The notes under the pieces: generated by a model
The model's database searches: none
Told to the model about the DNA's origin: nothing
The model's input: only the letters and a program-made list of their open reading frames with translations
Program-made: the position numbers and the translations under genes
Assembly: GCF_017303295.1 (NCBI RefSeq)
Contig: NZ_JAFKOK010000006.1
Location: 124,001 to 188,000, forward strand
Source: Rhodobacter sp. NTK016B
Lineage (GTDB): Bacteria; Pseudomonadota; Alphaproteobacteria; Rhodobacterales; Rhodobacteraceae
Direction of reading: 5' to 3'
Length of the DNA: 64,000 bases
Shown: positions 20,401-27,510 of the stretch, piece after piece
Layout of the letters: every line of letters starts with the position of its first letter
How positions within the stretch are numbered: the stretch's first letter is position 1

Positions 20401-20743
20401 AGCCGTCGGGCGTGGTGCCCGCGTTCTCCATCGCTTCCCACGCCACTTCCAGGAACTGGCGGTGCTGCGGGTCGAGGATCGCGGCCTCCTTGGGCGAGAA
20501 GCCGAAGAACTCGGCGTCGAAATCGGCGAATTTGTCGAGCGGCGCGGCGAAGGGGACGTAGTTGGGCTGACGGATATTGGCCGGGTCTTCGCCCGCAGCC
20601 AGAAGCTCATCCTCGGTCAGTTGACGGATGGCACGGGTGCCCGAACGCAGCATCTCCCAATAGGCATCGACCGACGGCGCACCCGGCAGATGGGCGGCCA
20701 TGCCCACGATGGCGATGTCGGTGTCGGAGATATCGGCGGACAT
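14417..20743 (-). CDS. Type I polyketide synthase, single module KS-AT-KR-DH-ACP-TE
   Basis: 2108 residues from the ATG at 20743, with AAAGG 7 bases upstream. KS (about 8-435): Cys181 in TACSTS, His in CHGTGT, His in NIGH. AT (about 530-820): FPGGGAQY and Ser629 in GHSMGE; the selectivity motif reads AAHS, neither the malonyl nor the methylmalonyl consensus. KR (about 1150-1345): VITGGFGGIGQS, with Tyr1314 and Asn1318 in DYVAANEY and an IDD motif at 1257-1259, resembling B-type LDD. DH (about 1385-1650): His1399 and Asp1568 in HPALTD; the glycine of HxxxGxxxxP is not present. ACP serine is S1779 in DLGGHSL. TE: Ser1924 in GFSGGG, Asp1951, His in GDHDSM. The KR-before-DH order is uncommon. The missing loading domain and the N-terminal KS suggest it accepts the NRPS starter. 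Confidence 0.92.
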   Translation of the reverse strand: MSADISDTDIAIVGMAAHLPGAPSVDAYWEMLRSGTRAIRQLTEDELLAAGEDPANIRQPNYVPFAAPLDKFADFDAEFFGFSPKEAAILDPQHRQFLEVAWEAMENAGTTPDGFDGTIGVYAGCGMGSYFYFNICSNRDIVRDVGMFLLRHTGNDKDFLSTRVSHIFDLRGPSINIQTACSTSLVALHYASQALLNGECDMALAGGVTIELPQMRGYFYKENEILSPDGECHAFDHRAQGTVFGSGAGCVALKRLDDAIRDGDHIWAVVKGSAINNDGAQKAGYLAPSVEGQARCVAEAQALSDVPAETVDYIECHGTGTYLGDPIEVAAMTQAFQQTTDKTQFCKIGSVKTNIGHLDTAAGVASLIKVALSLHHKEMPPSLGFEAPNPTIDFETSPFAVNAALTPWENRGHPRRAGVNSLGVGGTNAHAILQEAPERAPSEESDWPFQLFTLSARSKTTLDGQAANLAAHLRANPDQNLADIAWTLKQGRRAFDKRRVVVAETAEEAASLLETDNPRRVFSHTALDNPDVVFLFPGGGAQYAGMARDLYETEPVFAEWMDRGLEILQPRLSYDLRALWLPEPGAEDAANETLKKPSVQLPLIMITEYALAQMLMAWGVQPSALVGHSMGENTAACLAGVLSFEDCIGLVHLRGSLFDTVPAGGMLSVPLGLDALTPYLGDLDIASVNAPELTVVSGPDAGLEDLAKRLEADGIDTQRIAIDIAAHSKMLEPILGQFRAYLASIRLSPPQLPIISNRTGQPLTPEQATSPDYWTQHLRSTVMFADCVAHLAETPNRIWIEVGPGKALSSLTRMHGAVPPQQVLAALRHPDEDIADDMYHMGLLGRIWALGGAFDWAQIWGEARRVKLPLPGYAFDRREYFIAPAKPATAVETALPARIEDVADMGTRLAWVARSAEVDLDVETELDQAPAESWLIFADQDGIAAPVIARLRDAGQKVIEVQTGDTFCRRGENAYTLPPERGREGYDLLVQDLVHRGTVPTRIAHFWLASGEERFRPGSNAFQAHVEQGFYSLLFLGQAIADEGLAGPIHMSVITAGAQRVRDEALRWPEKALIAGPARVMPHEVTGITIGTLDIDPRTRKRGSAPDQTLPILEELLAQPGNHVAALRGTKRFVQKLRAQPLTDTPDLPQGAAWVITGGFGGIGQSVAEALIQRSGAKIVLIARTALPPREEWEAAKARGDAATRRILQVERLEAMGGEVMITAADVCNIDEMRAALDAARTRFGKIHGVIHAAGTIDDAPMAAKSVGSVENVFAPKVHGTRVLDSLLPDGAVERIVVFSSTSTLTAPAGQVDYVAANEYLNAWATARSGKTRVTAIDWGIWAEVGMAADAMASRLGHDPAMPETPVALPLLETAGFDAGMNRRFSATYTTDMWLLDEHRTKDNRALVPGTGMLEIAAQSLHGQGEVEPFEIADLTFFRALEVDDPRAIRVTLTRNDAGYDFALRSGVTLRGRDGFVLNASAQINMRDIARPAPLDIAAVEGRCQTGIKKDPCGIATGQETHLNFGPRWRVLKRQGYGTGEGIARLSLPEAFRADLDQGFVLHPALTDLATGWAMELIAGYGGRALWVPVSYGSVKVFRALPAEIVSHVRIAPAEQGVASFDITLATPEGEVCAEIARFTIKRLDGGFGTPAPLLPSEVEFDAGTDDRALNPGEERLARNLAQGLTAAEGAEGFLRAIATDRRQVVISSLTLPELIAEAAQPIEIETGDGQKFERPNLDSAYVEPRNDVERMLVAMFEELLGVQGVGVQDSFFDLGGHSLIAVRLFARVKKTWSVDFPISILFEAPTVEKVAAMVAERAGITETGDAPAVAVPQKRYEFLVPMHEGEPGAKTPFFLCAGMFGNVLNLRNLAQLLGRDRPFYGLQARGLLGGAEPHRRLDDAARDYLTEVRQVQPHGPYLIGGFSGGGLTALEMARQLRAEGEEVALLTLLDTPLPERPALNRTDKALIKATEFRRKGPGYFAEWMANRKLWKEELERMAQEAQAEADSGFHNRAIETAFRNALPHVGLAPYDGRVALFRPPLDRHWKVSGGRWVSSAKEYVYDDNDWSRFMARLSVHEVPGDHDSMVLEPNVRVMASKLKTLIAEVET

Positions 20744-20830
20744 GGCGTACCTTTGATGCAACGGAATTCGAACGGAAACTGGCTGATCTTTGGGGCGAGA
20801 GTGGCGCCCCAATCGGGCTGAAATCGGGCG

Positions 20831-22357
20831 TCAAATCAAGGTTCTGGGCCCGCTCGCCGCCGGGTCTTGTGCCGGGCCACTGCTTTGCTCGCCGCGATTG
20901 AGGCCCAACATGACGCCGCGATGAGCGCGCCGCAACCGCTCGTCGCGGGTGGCGTTGGTGGCGTGTTTCATATCCTCGGCATAGCCCAGAAGCGCGCCCG
21001 CCATCAGCCATGTGAAGGGAATGAGCGTGGCATTGGGCAACAGGTCGAACATGTTCACGGCAAGGATCAGCGCAATCGTACTGACCTCGACCGGGACGGG
21101 GGCGGCCCCCCGGCGACCCGCCTGAAAGGCCAGTGAATAAAGCGGCAGCGCCAGCATCCCGAAAGCGGCGATATAGCCCAGCCAGCCGTAATGCCCGATG
21201 GTGATGATCCATTGGCCGTCGACGATGGTCTCGGTCTCGCCGGTGGCGGCGTCGTAGACCATGAACCGGCCCCAGCCACCCCAGCCGAAAAGCGGCCGTT
21301 CCTCGACATGATCGAGGATGCGCTGTTCGTTGTTGAACCGGTATTCCAGCGATTGCTCGCGCTCTTCGCTGATCTCGGACACCTGATCTAGGATCGCCTG
21401 CGTCGGCACCAGTTCCAGCCCGCGCAGCATTGGATAGGCGATGACCAGCGTGACCAGCATCGTCGCGATGGCCAGATGGATTCGCGGTTTCATCAGCAGG
21501 ATGACCGGCACGAAGGCCAGCGTGTAAAGCAGCGGCCCCATCGATTTGGTCAGCACAACAAGGAACAGCCCGAAGCCCACCATGAGCAACCGCTTGCCCG
21601 CCAGATCCTTGGGGGCGATGCGGAACCGTCCGGCGGCGGCCATGGTGACCATGAAGACGAAGAAGGCGACCCAAAGCCCGTGCGGCATGAAAACGAAGGG
21701 CCGGAACCCGCCCTGCCGCATCGCCTGCGCGAAATCATGCTGGAAAAAGCCGTAGATGCGGGTGTGCAGCTGCGGCGACATCCGCACCTCGTAGAGCATC
21801 GGCAGGGCATAGAGCATCCCGCCGATGACCAGTGCCAGAAGGATCTCGCGCATGCCTTCGGGTCCGCGCAACGCCTCGCGGGCAAGGAAGAAGGGCAGCA
21901 TGAAGAAGATCTGCTGCACCAGCGCCGAGCCGGAATCATAGAATCTGAGCCCCGGAAGTCCCCACAATTCCAGCGCATTGGGATCGACCAGCCGCATCGA
22001 GCCGAACCGGTCCACGCCGAACTGGATCGCATCCATGTTGTTGAAAACGGTGATCGCCGGGCTGATGAGGAACATCACCACCAGAAGCCGCCCGACCCAG
22101 GCCTGCGGCACAAGGTTGGGCATCCGGCCCCAATACGACATGCAGATGGCAAAGGCCGTGAGGTTGGGAATGCTTTCCTTGTTCAACGGCGGGATCAGCG
22201 GGAAGTTGATTGCGCTGATCTGCGGCAGAAACATATAGGCGCCAAGGATCGACCAGATCAGCGCCCGCTGCTGCGACATGGTGCGGAACATGACGATCAC
22301 GACGACCGGATAGCCGACAAGCGCGAGCAGCGCGAAGATATTGCCGATCTGGATCAT
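20831..22357 (-). CDS. Polytopic membrane protein resembling O-antigen polymerase/ligase
   Basis: 508 residues from the ATG at 22357 (MIQIGNIFALLALVGYPVVV), giving roughly ten to twelve hydrophobic segments. An in-frame extension upstream is arginine-rich and not hydrophobic, so I reject it. A large periplasmic-type loop near residues 330-385 carries RFNNEQRILDHVEERPLFGWGGWGR, which matches the pattern of Wzy/WaaL-type proteins around the catalytic loop (xxPxxGWG). The short cytoplasmic C-terminus is hydrophilic. It ends 87 bp before the PKS, same strand, so it may be the first gene of the PKS/NRPS operon. Function is inferred from topology and the loop motif only. Confidence 0.65.
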   Translation of the reverse strand: MIQIGNIFALLALVGYPVVVIVMFRTMSQQRALIWSILGAYMFLPQISAINFPLIPPLNKESIPNLTAFAICMSYWGRMPNLVPQAWVGRLLVVMFLISPAITVFNNMDAIQFGVDRFGSMRLVDPNALELWGLPGLRFYDSGSALVQQIFFMLPFFLAREALRGPEGMREILLALVIGGMLYALPMLYEVRMSPQLHTRIYGFFQHDFAQAMRQGGFRPFVFMPHGLWVAFFVFMVTMAAAGRFRIAPKDLAGKRLLMVGFGLFLVVLTKSMGPLLYTLAFVPVILLMKPRIHLAIATMLVTLVIAYPMLRGLELVPTQAILDQVSEISEEREQSLEYRFNNEQRILDHVEERPLFGWGGWGRFMVYDAATGETETIVDGQWIITIGHYGWLGYIAAFGMLALPLYSLAFQAGRRGAAPVPVEVSTIALILAVNMFDLLPNATLIPFTWLMAGALLGYAEDMKHATNATRDERLRRAHRGVMLGLNRGEQSSGPAQDPAASGPRTLI

Positions 22358-22567
22358 GCCTGCGCATCCCCTGCGCGCAACGGCCCGCCCGGAGTGATTG
22401 CCTGCCGTCTCATTGCCCGTTCTTTGCCCAAACCGCGATACTCGTCTTGCCTGCACGCTTGCGGGCTTTCATGGCGCGGCGGGGCTATCTATAACCATCT
22501 CCGGACGCGCTGTCTGCCCTCAGCCGGGGAGCATGGTGGCGAATTGCGTCCAGAGTATGGGGGATTC
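22358..22567. other. Divergent intergenic region, likely promoters of the biosynthetic operon and of the WecG/TagA gene
   Basis: 210 bp between the start codons of two divergent genes. CTATCTATAACC at about 22481-22492 looks like a -10 region reading right, but no convincing -35 was identified. No gene, tRNA or inverted operator was seen. Confidence 0.35.
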
Positions 22568-23314
22568 GTGGAGTTTTCATTCCCGCCGCATCGGATCGAG
22601 GTCAACATGGCCGATTCCGCTGCGCTGCTGGCCGAGGTGCGGCGCCGGTTTCGCGCCGATGAAGGCTTCGCGCTGGCGACGATCAATCTCGATCACCTTG
22701 TGAAGCTGGCGCGCGATCCGGCCTTCCGCGAGGTCTATGCCGCGCAGGATCTGGTCTGTGCCGATGGCAATCCGATCGTCTGGCTGTCGAAGCTGGCGGG
22801 AAAGCCCGTCTCTCTGGTGCCCGGTTCGGACATGGTGGTGCCGCTGGCCAGCCTTGCCGCGCGCGAAGAGGTTCCCGTGGCGCTGATGGGCTCGACGGAC
22901 GAGGCGCTGTCGGATGCAGGCGCTGCACTGTCCGAACGCGTCCCGGGCCTGCGGATCGTCTCGCGCATCGCGCCGCCAATGGGGTTCGATCCCACCGGCC
23001 CCGACGCCCGGCGCATTCTGCAGGAGATCGCCGCATCGGGCGCAAGGCTGTGCTTCGTCGCACTGGGGGCGCCCAAGCAGGAACAATTCGCCGCTTTCGG
23101 ACGCCAGATCGCGCCGCAGGTGGGCTTTGCTTCGATCGGGGCGGGGCTGGATTTTCTGGCCGGACGACAGCAGCGGGCGCCGGAATGGGTGCGCGCGATT
23201 GCCATGGAATGGGTCTGGCGGATGATGTCGAACCCGCGGCGGCTGGCGAAGCGGTATTTCGACTGTATCGTGATCCTGCCGGGGCAGGCGCTGCGCGCGT
23301 GGCGCCAGCGCTAA
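22568..23314 (+). CDS. WecG/TagA/CpsF family glycosyltransferase
   Basis: 248-residue enzyme of the GT26 fold, which in characterised members transfers N-acetylmannosamine or a related sugar to a lipid-linked acceptor during surface polysaccharide or teichoic acid synthesis. GTG at 22568 was chosen: GGGGGA lies 4-9 bases before it and [16 protein letters not shown] matches the family start. [46 protein letters not shown] and the GAGLDFLAG motif are all present in order. The C-terminal [15 protein letters not shown] is the membrane-association helix of the family. It is divergent from the O-antigen polymerase-like gene. Confidence 0.92.
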   Translation: MEFSFPPHRIEVNMADSAALLAEVRRRFRADEGFALATINLDHLVKLARDPAFREVYAAQDLVCADGNPIVWLSKLAGKPVSLVPGSDMVVPLASLAAREEVPVALMGSTDEALSDAGAALSERVPGLRIVSRIAPPMGFDPTGPDARRILQEIAASGARLCFVALGAPKQEQFAAFGRQIAPQVGFASIGAGLDFLAGRQQRAPEWVRAIAMEWVWRMMSNPRRLAKRYFDCIVILPGQALRAWRQR

Positions 23315-23432
23315 GCGGTTTCAAAAGCCGCCTTTCGAGGGTCTTCGGCGACAAGTCCGGGCTGGATGTTCCGGCCCGATTCCGGCAAGGTCGGCGGGCA
23401 TTTTCGCGAACCACTTACCCGGGAGACCTCTG

Positions 23433-24542
23433 ATGAAAACCCGTGCCGCCGTCGCCTTCGAGGCGAAGAAACCGCTCGAGATTGTCGAGCTTGACCTTGA
23501 GGGCCCGAAAGCGGGCGAAGTGCTGGTCGAAATCATGGCGACCGGCATCTGCCATACCGACGCCTACACGCTGGACGGGCTGGACAGCGAAGGCCTGTTC
23601 CCGTCGGTGCTGGGCCATGAAGGCGCGGGTATCGTGCGCGAAGTCGGCGCGGGCGTGACCTCGGTCAAGCCGGGCGACCACGTGATCCCGCTTTACACCC
23701 CCGAATGCCGCCAGTGCAAAAGCTGCCTGTCGGGCAAGACCAACCTGTGCACCGCGATCCGCGCCACGCAGGGCAAGGGCGTGATGCCCGATGGCACATC
23801 GCGCTTCAGCTACAAGGGCGCGCCGGTCTATCACTATATGGGCTGCTCGACCTTCTCGAACTTCACCGTCCTGCCGGAAATCGCCGTGGCGAAAATCCGC
23901 GAGGACGCGCCCTTCGACAAGGCCTGCTATATCGGCTGCGGCGTAACCACGGGCGTAGGCGCCGTGATCAACTCGGCCAAGGTCGAGCCGGGCGCGAATG
24001 TCGTGGTCTTCGGACTGGGCGGCATCGGTCTGAACGTGATTCAGGGCGCCCGCATGGTGGGTGCCGACAAGATCATCGGCGTCGATATCAACGACGAGAA
24101 AGCCCAGTGGGGCAAGATGTTCGGCATGACCGATTTCGTGAACCCGACCAAGATCGACGGCGACATCGTCGCCAAGCTGGTCGAGATGACCGATGGCGGC
24201 GCGGATTACACCTTTGACTGCACCGGCAACACCATGGTCATGCGTCAGGCGCTGGAAGCCTGCCATCGCGGCTGGGGTGTCTCGACGGTGATCGGCGTGG
24301 CCGAGGCGGGCAAGGAAATCTCGACCCGTCCGTTCCAGCTGGTGACCGGGCGCGTCTGGAAGGGCTCGGCCTTTGGCGGTGCGCGGGGCCGGACCGACGT
24401 TCCGAAGATCGTCGACTGGTACATGAACAAGAAGATCGAAATCGACCCGATGATCACTCACACGCTGTCGCTGGAAGAGATCAACAAGGGTTTCGACCTG
24501 ATGCATGCGGGCGAGTCGATCCGGTCGGTGGTGGTGTTCTGA
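23433..24542 (+). CDS. frmA: S-(hydroxymethyl)glutathione dehydrogenase / class III alcohol dehydrogenase
   Basis: 369-residue zinc enzyme oxidising S-hydroxymethylglutathione (formaldehyde plus glutathione) to S-formylglutathione. [11 protein letters not shown] near residue 43 holds the catalytic zinc Cys and His, followed by LGHEGAGIV. Four structural zinc cysteines lie in [17 protein letters not shown] (residues about 91-105). [12 protein letters not shown] is the NAD-binding loop. GGAG lies upstream of the ATG. The last base pairs overlap the start of the S-formylglutathione hydrolase gene, so the two form a formaldehyde detoxification operon. Confidence 0.97.
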   Translation: MKTRAAVAFEAKKPLEIVELDLEGPKAGEVLVEIMATGICHTDAYTLDGLDSEGLFPSVLGHEGAGIVREVGAGVTSVKPGDHVIPLYTPECRQCKSCLSGKTNLCTAIRATQGKGVMPDGTSRFSYKGAPVYHYMGCSTFSNFTVLPEIAVAKIREDAPFDKACYIGCGVTTGVGAVINSAKVEPGANVVVFGLGGIGLNVIQGARMVGADKIIGVDINDEKAQWGKMFGMTDFVNPTKIDGDIVAKLVEMTDGGADYTFDCTGNTMVMRQALEACHRGWGVSTVIGVAEAGKEISTRPFQLVTGRVWKGSAFGGARGRTDVPKIVDWYMNKKIEIDPMITHTLSLEEINKGFDLMHAGESIRSVVVF

Positions 24543-25375
24543 TGGAACGCATCAACCGCTGGCGCAGTCACGGCGGCTGGCAGGAAGTCTGGCGCCATGA
24601 CAGCGACGAGACGGGAACGCCGATGGAGTTCTCGATCTTCCTGCCCGATGGGGAAGGTCCGAAACCCGTCGTGTGGTACCTGTCCGGACTGACCTGCAAC
24701 TGGTCGAACGTCACCGAGAAGGGCGAGTTTCGCGCGGCCTGTGCGAAACACGGCCTGATCTTCGTGGCGCCCGATACCTCGCCGCGCGGCGACGGCGTGC
24801 CCGACGATCCCGAAGGCGCCTATGATTTCGGTCTGGGTGCGGGGTTCTATGTCGACAGCACGCGCGCGCCCTGGGCCACGAATTACCGCATGCGGTCTTA
24901 TGTCGAGACGGAACTGCCGACGCTGCTGCGCCAGCATTTCCCGATGGATATGGACCGTCAGGCGATCATGGGCCATTCGATGGGCGGGCACGGGGCGCTG
25001 ACGATCGGGCTGCGCAACGCGTCGCGCTTCCGCTCGGTTTCGGCCTTCGCGCCGATCTGTGCGCCGACACAATGCCCATGGGGCCAGAAGGCGCTGGGCC
25101 AGTATCTGGGTTCGGATCAGGATGCTTGGGCCGATTACGATGCCTGCCGTCTGATCGAGGGTGGCGCGCGGGTGGCGGCGCTGAAGGTCGATCAGGGGGC
25201 GGCGGACGGGTTCCTTGAGACCCAGCTGATGCCCGAAAAGCTGGACGCGGCCTGCAAGGCGGCGGGTCAGCCGCTGGAGCTGGGCGTGCATGAAGGCTAC
25301 GATCATTCGTATTACTTCATTTCCAGCTTCATGGGTACGCATCTCGATTGGCATGCGGCGCATCTGACGGCCTGA
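24542..25375 (+). CDS. fghA: S-formylglutathione hydrolase
   Basis: 277-residue esterase-D-family serine hydrolase that splits S-formylglutathione into formate and glutathione, completing the pathway begun by the upstream dehydrogenase. PVVWYLSGLTCN near residue 45 forms the oxyanion hole region. MGHSMGGHGAL near residue 145 contains the nucleophilic serine. The catalytic His is in YDHSYYF near residue 255. Its ATG overlaps the TGA of the previous gene. A hairpin repeat follows and probably terminates the operon. Confidence 0.96.
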   Translation: MERINRWRSHGGWQEVWRHDSDETGTPMEFSIFLPDGEGPKPVVWYLSGLTCNWSNVTEKGEFRAACAKHGLIFVAPDTSPRGDGVPDDPEGAYDFGLGAGFYVDSTRAPWATNYRMRSYVETELPTLLRQHFPMDMDRQAIMGHSMGGHGALTIGLRNASRFRSVSAFAPICAPTQCPWGQKALGQYLGSDQDAWADYDACRLIEGGARVAALKVDQGAADGFLETQLMPEKLDAACKAAGQPLELGVHEGYDHSYYFISSFMGTHLDWHAAHLTA

Positions 25376-25390
25376 AGGCCGCGCCTTTGG

Positions 25391-25480
25391 AAACGGGAGA
25401 GAGGGGGCTGTCTGCCCCCTCTTTGCCATCCGGCAAATTCACCCCCGAGGATATTTCCGGAACAAAGATGCGGGCGGCTA
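25391..25480 (+). repeat. Intergenic hairpin repeat, copy 1 (also terminator-like)
   Basis: AGAGGGGGC (25399-25408) and GCCCCCTCT form a hairpin followed by TTTG, then AAATTCACCCCCGAGGATATTTCCGGAACAAAGATGCGGGCGGC. The same arrangement recurs near 60541-60620 in direct orientation, and near 32777-32840 in inverted orientation. A partial inverted copy is at 42920-42954. It probably terminates the fghA transcript. Confidence 0.8.
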
Positions 25481-25575
25481 TTTTCGCCCGGACGATAGAC
25501 GCGGCGCGGCGGCGCGATACCTTGGCCGCTGGACGCGATTGTTGCTAGGCTGCGACATCATCGACAGGAGTTTTC

Positions 25576-26754
25576 ATGCGTTTCTTTAAAGCCGCGGCTC
25601 TGGCCGCTTTCATGGTGGCCCCGGCAATCGCGCAGGCGCAGGCTTGTGGCGGGAACTGGCAGGCCTTTGTCAACGACATGCGCGGGCAGGCGGTGCGCAA
25701 CGGCATCCCCCAGAACGTCGCGGATGCGTTTTTCGGCGGGCTGCGCCAGAACCAGACGGTGCTGAGCCGCGACCGCGCGCAGGGGTTTTTCCAGCGCCCT
25801 TTCATCGAATTCTCGCGCGCGCTGATCAGCCAGAACCGGCTGAACCGCGCCCGCCAGCTTCTGTCGCAGCAATCGGGCCTGTTCCAGCGCCTGCAGTCGC
25901 AATACGGCATCAGCCCGGGCGTCATGCTGGCCTTCCTGGCCTTCGAGACGGATTTCGGCGCGGTGCAGGGCGATATCAACACCGCCGATGCGCTGGCGAC
26001 GCTGTCGCATGATTGCCGCCGCCCCGAACTGTTCCGCCCGCAACTTCTGGCCATGGCCGAGCTCTATCGCCGTGGCGATCTGGATCCGCGCACCACGCAG
26101 GGCGCCTGGGCGGGCGAGATCGGCATGGTGCAGATGCTGCCGCGCGACATTCTGGAGCTGGGCGTCGATGCCGATGGCAACGGTCATGTCGATGTGCGCG
26201 GCTCGATGGCCGACGCGGTGCTGACCGGGGCCGCGCTGCTGCGCCATCATGGCTGGCGCCCGAACGAGCCGTGGCTGATCGAGGTCTCGGTGCCGCAGGG
26301 GTTGGATCTGCGCCAGACGGGTCTGCGCACGCAGATGAGCGTGAGCGACTGGGCGCGGCTGGGCGTGCAGGCGCGCGGAACCTCGATGCCGTCCGGCCGT
26401 TTGCCGGCCTCGGTGATCCTGCCGCAGGGGCGTGGCGGGCCGGCCTTCATGATCTTCGACAATTTCCGCGTGCTGTTCGAATGGAACCAGTCGTTCACCT
26501 ATGTGGTGACCGCGGCCTATTTCGCCACCCGGATCGAGGGCGCGCCGGTTTATGACGCGGGCAATCCGCAGCCGGGGCTGAATCAGAACCAGATGGTCGA
26601 TCTGCAGCGCCGCCTGCAGGCGCGCGGGTTCGATGTCGGCGGTGCCGATGGGATTCTGGGTGCGGGGACGCGTGCCGCCGTGCAGGACGTTCAGGCGCAG
26701 CTTGGCCTGCCTGCCGATGGCTGGCCGACGCCGGATCTGCTGCGCCGTCTGTGA
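25576..26754 (+). CDS. Lytic murein transglycosylase (MltB-like) with C-terminal peptidoglycan-binding domain
   Basis: 392 residues. Signal peptide MRFFKAAALAAFMVAPAIAQA, with cleavage probably after AQA. The SLT_2 catalytic domain has the likely catalytic Glu in FLAFETDFGAVQG (residue about 122) and GAWAGEIGMVQMLPRDIL, corresponding to the GxWAGAxGxxQF motif of MltB. The C-terminal 60 residues, MVDLQRRLQARGFDVGGADGILG, are a typical peptidoglycan-binding repeat. It cleaves murein glycan strands to 1,6-anhydro ends in the periplasm. FETDFG differs from the paralogue's LESSFG at 59085-60533. It stands alone between a hairpin repeat and a DUF2853 gene. Confidence 0.9.
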   Translation: MRFFKAAALAAFMVAPAIAQAQACGGNWQAFVNDMRGQAVRNGIPQNVADAFFGGLRQNQTVLSRDRAQGFFQRPFIEFSRALISQNRLNRARQLLSQQSGLFQRLQSQYGISPGVMLAFLAFETDFGAVQGDINTADALATLSHDCRRPELFRPQLLAMAELYRRGDLDPRTTQGAWAGEIGMVQMLPRDILELGVDADGNGHVDVRGSMADAVLTGAALLRHHGWRPNEPWLIEVSVPQGLDLRQTGLRTQMSVSDWARLGVQARGTSMPSGRLPASVILPQGRGGPAFMIFDNFRVLFEWNQSFTYVVTAAYFATRIEGAPVYDAGNPQPGLNQNQMVDLQRRLQARGFDVGGADGILGAGTRAAVQDVQAQLGLPADGWPTPDLLRRL

Positions 26755-26867
26755 TTTCGGCCTGATCGGTCCCCCGGACCCGCGACGCCGCGCTTTTGGC
26801 TTGCCCGAAAGCGCGGCGTCTTCGTAAGCTCACCCGTGAGATGGAAGAAACCAATGGGGAGACCACG

Positions 26868-27209
26868 ATGGGACGCCGCGACGAGCTGATTGCGAAATAC
26901 GCCGAGGATTTGCGCACCAAATGCGGCATGGAGCCGGATATGGACCTGCTGACCAAGGTCACCATCGGCTGCGGGCCGTCGATCTACGACGCCGACGCGG
27001 CGACGGTGGCGGCCAGCCAGCCGGGTGAGATCGAGACCGTCAAGACCAAGTACCTGATGAAGAAACTGGGCCTGCCCGACGGTCCGGCGCTGGACGAGGC
27101 GATTGCCAGCGTGATCGAGACTTATGGCAAGTCCGAGCGCAACAAGTACCGCGCGGTGGTCTATTACATGCTCTGCAAGCATTTCGGCAAGGAAGCGGTC
27201 TACGCCTGA
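26868..27209 (+). CDS. DUF2853 family protein
   Basis: 113 residues from the ATG at 26868, preceded by GGGGAGA. MGRRDELIAKYAEDL, CGPSIYDADAATVA and SERNKYRAVVYYMLCKHFGKE fit the small DUF2853 family found widely in alphaproteobacteria and bacteroidetes. It is soluble, mostly helical, with no signal peptide. The molecular function is unknown. It is a single gene followed by a strong terminator. Confidence 0.85.
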   Translation: MGRRDELIAKYAEDLRTKCGMEPDMDLLTKVTIGCGPSIYDADAATVAASQPGEIETVKTKYLMKKLGLPDGPALDEAIASVIETYGKSERNKYRAVVYYMLCKHFGKEAVYA

Positions 27210-27510
27210 GCGCACTTCTGGAATGCGTGGCATTTGACTGAAATGCCAGATACTTGCGCTTTGCCTTGAGCGCGCGACTGTGACAGGGTGAGTTCAGGGC
27301 CAGGATGGCCCGGGACATATCCAGATCTACGTGTGGTGCGAAGGGCACGTGGGAAGATGGGGGTTCCGGGCGATCGGAACCCCCATCGCTTTTGTGCGCC
27401 CCCGACCTTTTTTGGCGGAACGTGGCGCGGCGGTGTTCCTGACTTCCCCTCGAAAGACGCTGACGAATGACGACCCTGAAAGAGGACGGTTCCGGCTGCG
27501 CCTGTGGCGG
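27210..27510. other. Convergent intergenic region with terminator and a possible small structured RNA
   Basis: 301 bp between the DUF2853 gene and the 3' end of the minus-strand glycan cluster. GTGC-GAAGG-GCAC within 27337-27349 and the strong hairpin at 27356-27387 are the only structures seen. No ORF with coding character and no known RNA family was recognised. Confidence 0.5.
27356..27395. terminator. Bidirectional intrinsic terminator
   Basis: Twelve-base perfect stem GATGGGGGTTCC (27356-27367) with GGAACCCCCATC (27376-27387), an 8-base loop, then GCTTTTG. It serves the DUF2853 gene and could stop the convergent sulfotransferase operon. Confidence 0.85.

Noticed and set aside
8947-20743. 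Siderophore assignment for the PKS/NRPS cluster
   Set aside because: The monooxygenase-containing NRPS type occurs in siderophore clusters, but there is no TonB receptor, siderophore exporter or iron-box-like palindrome nearby.
14348-21136. Long plus-strand open frames of 438-957 codons
   Set aside because: Antisense to the PKS gene, with no ribosome sites and no recognisable motifs.
20607-21674. 355-codon minus-strand frame overlapping the PKS start and the O-antigen polymerase-like gene
   Set aside because: It overlaps two better-supported genes in another frame and is Arg/Gly/Ala-rich without motifs.
24542-27209. A mobile element bounded by hairpin repeats
   Set aside because: The repeats are short, in mixed orientation and at gene ends; no transposase, integrase or target-site duplication was seen.
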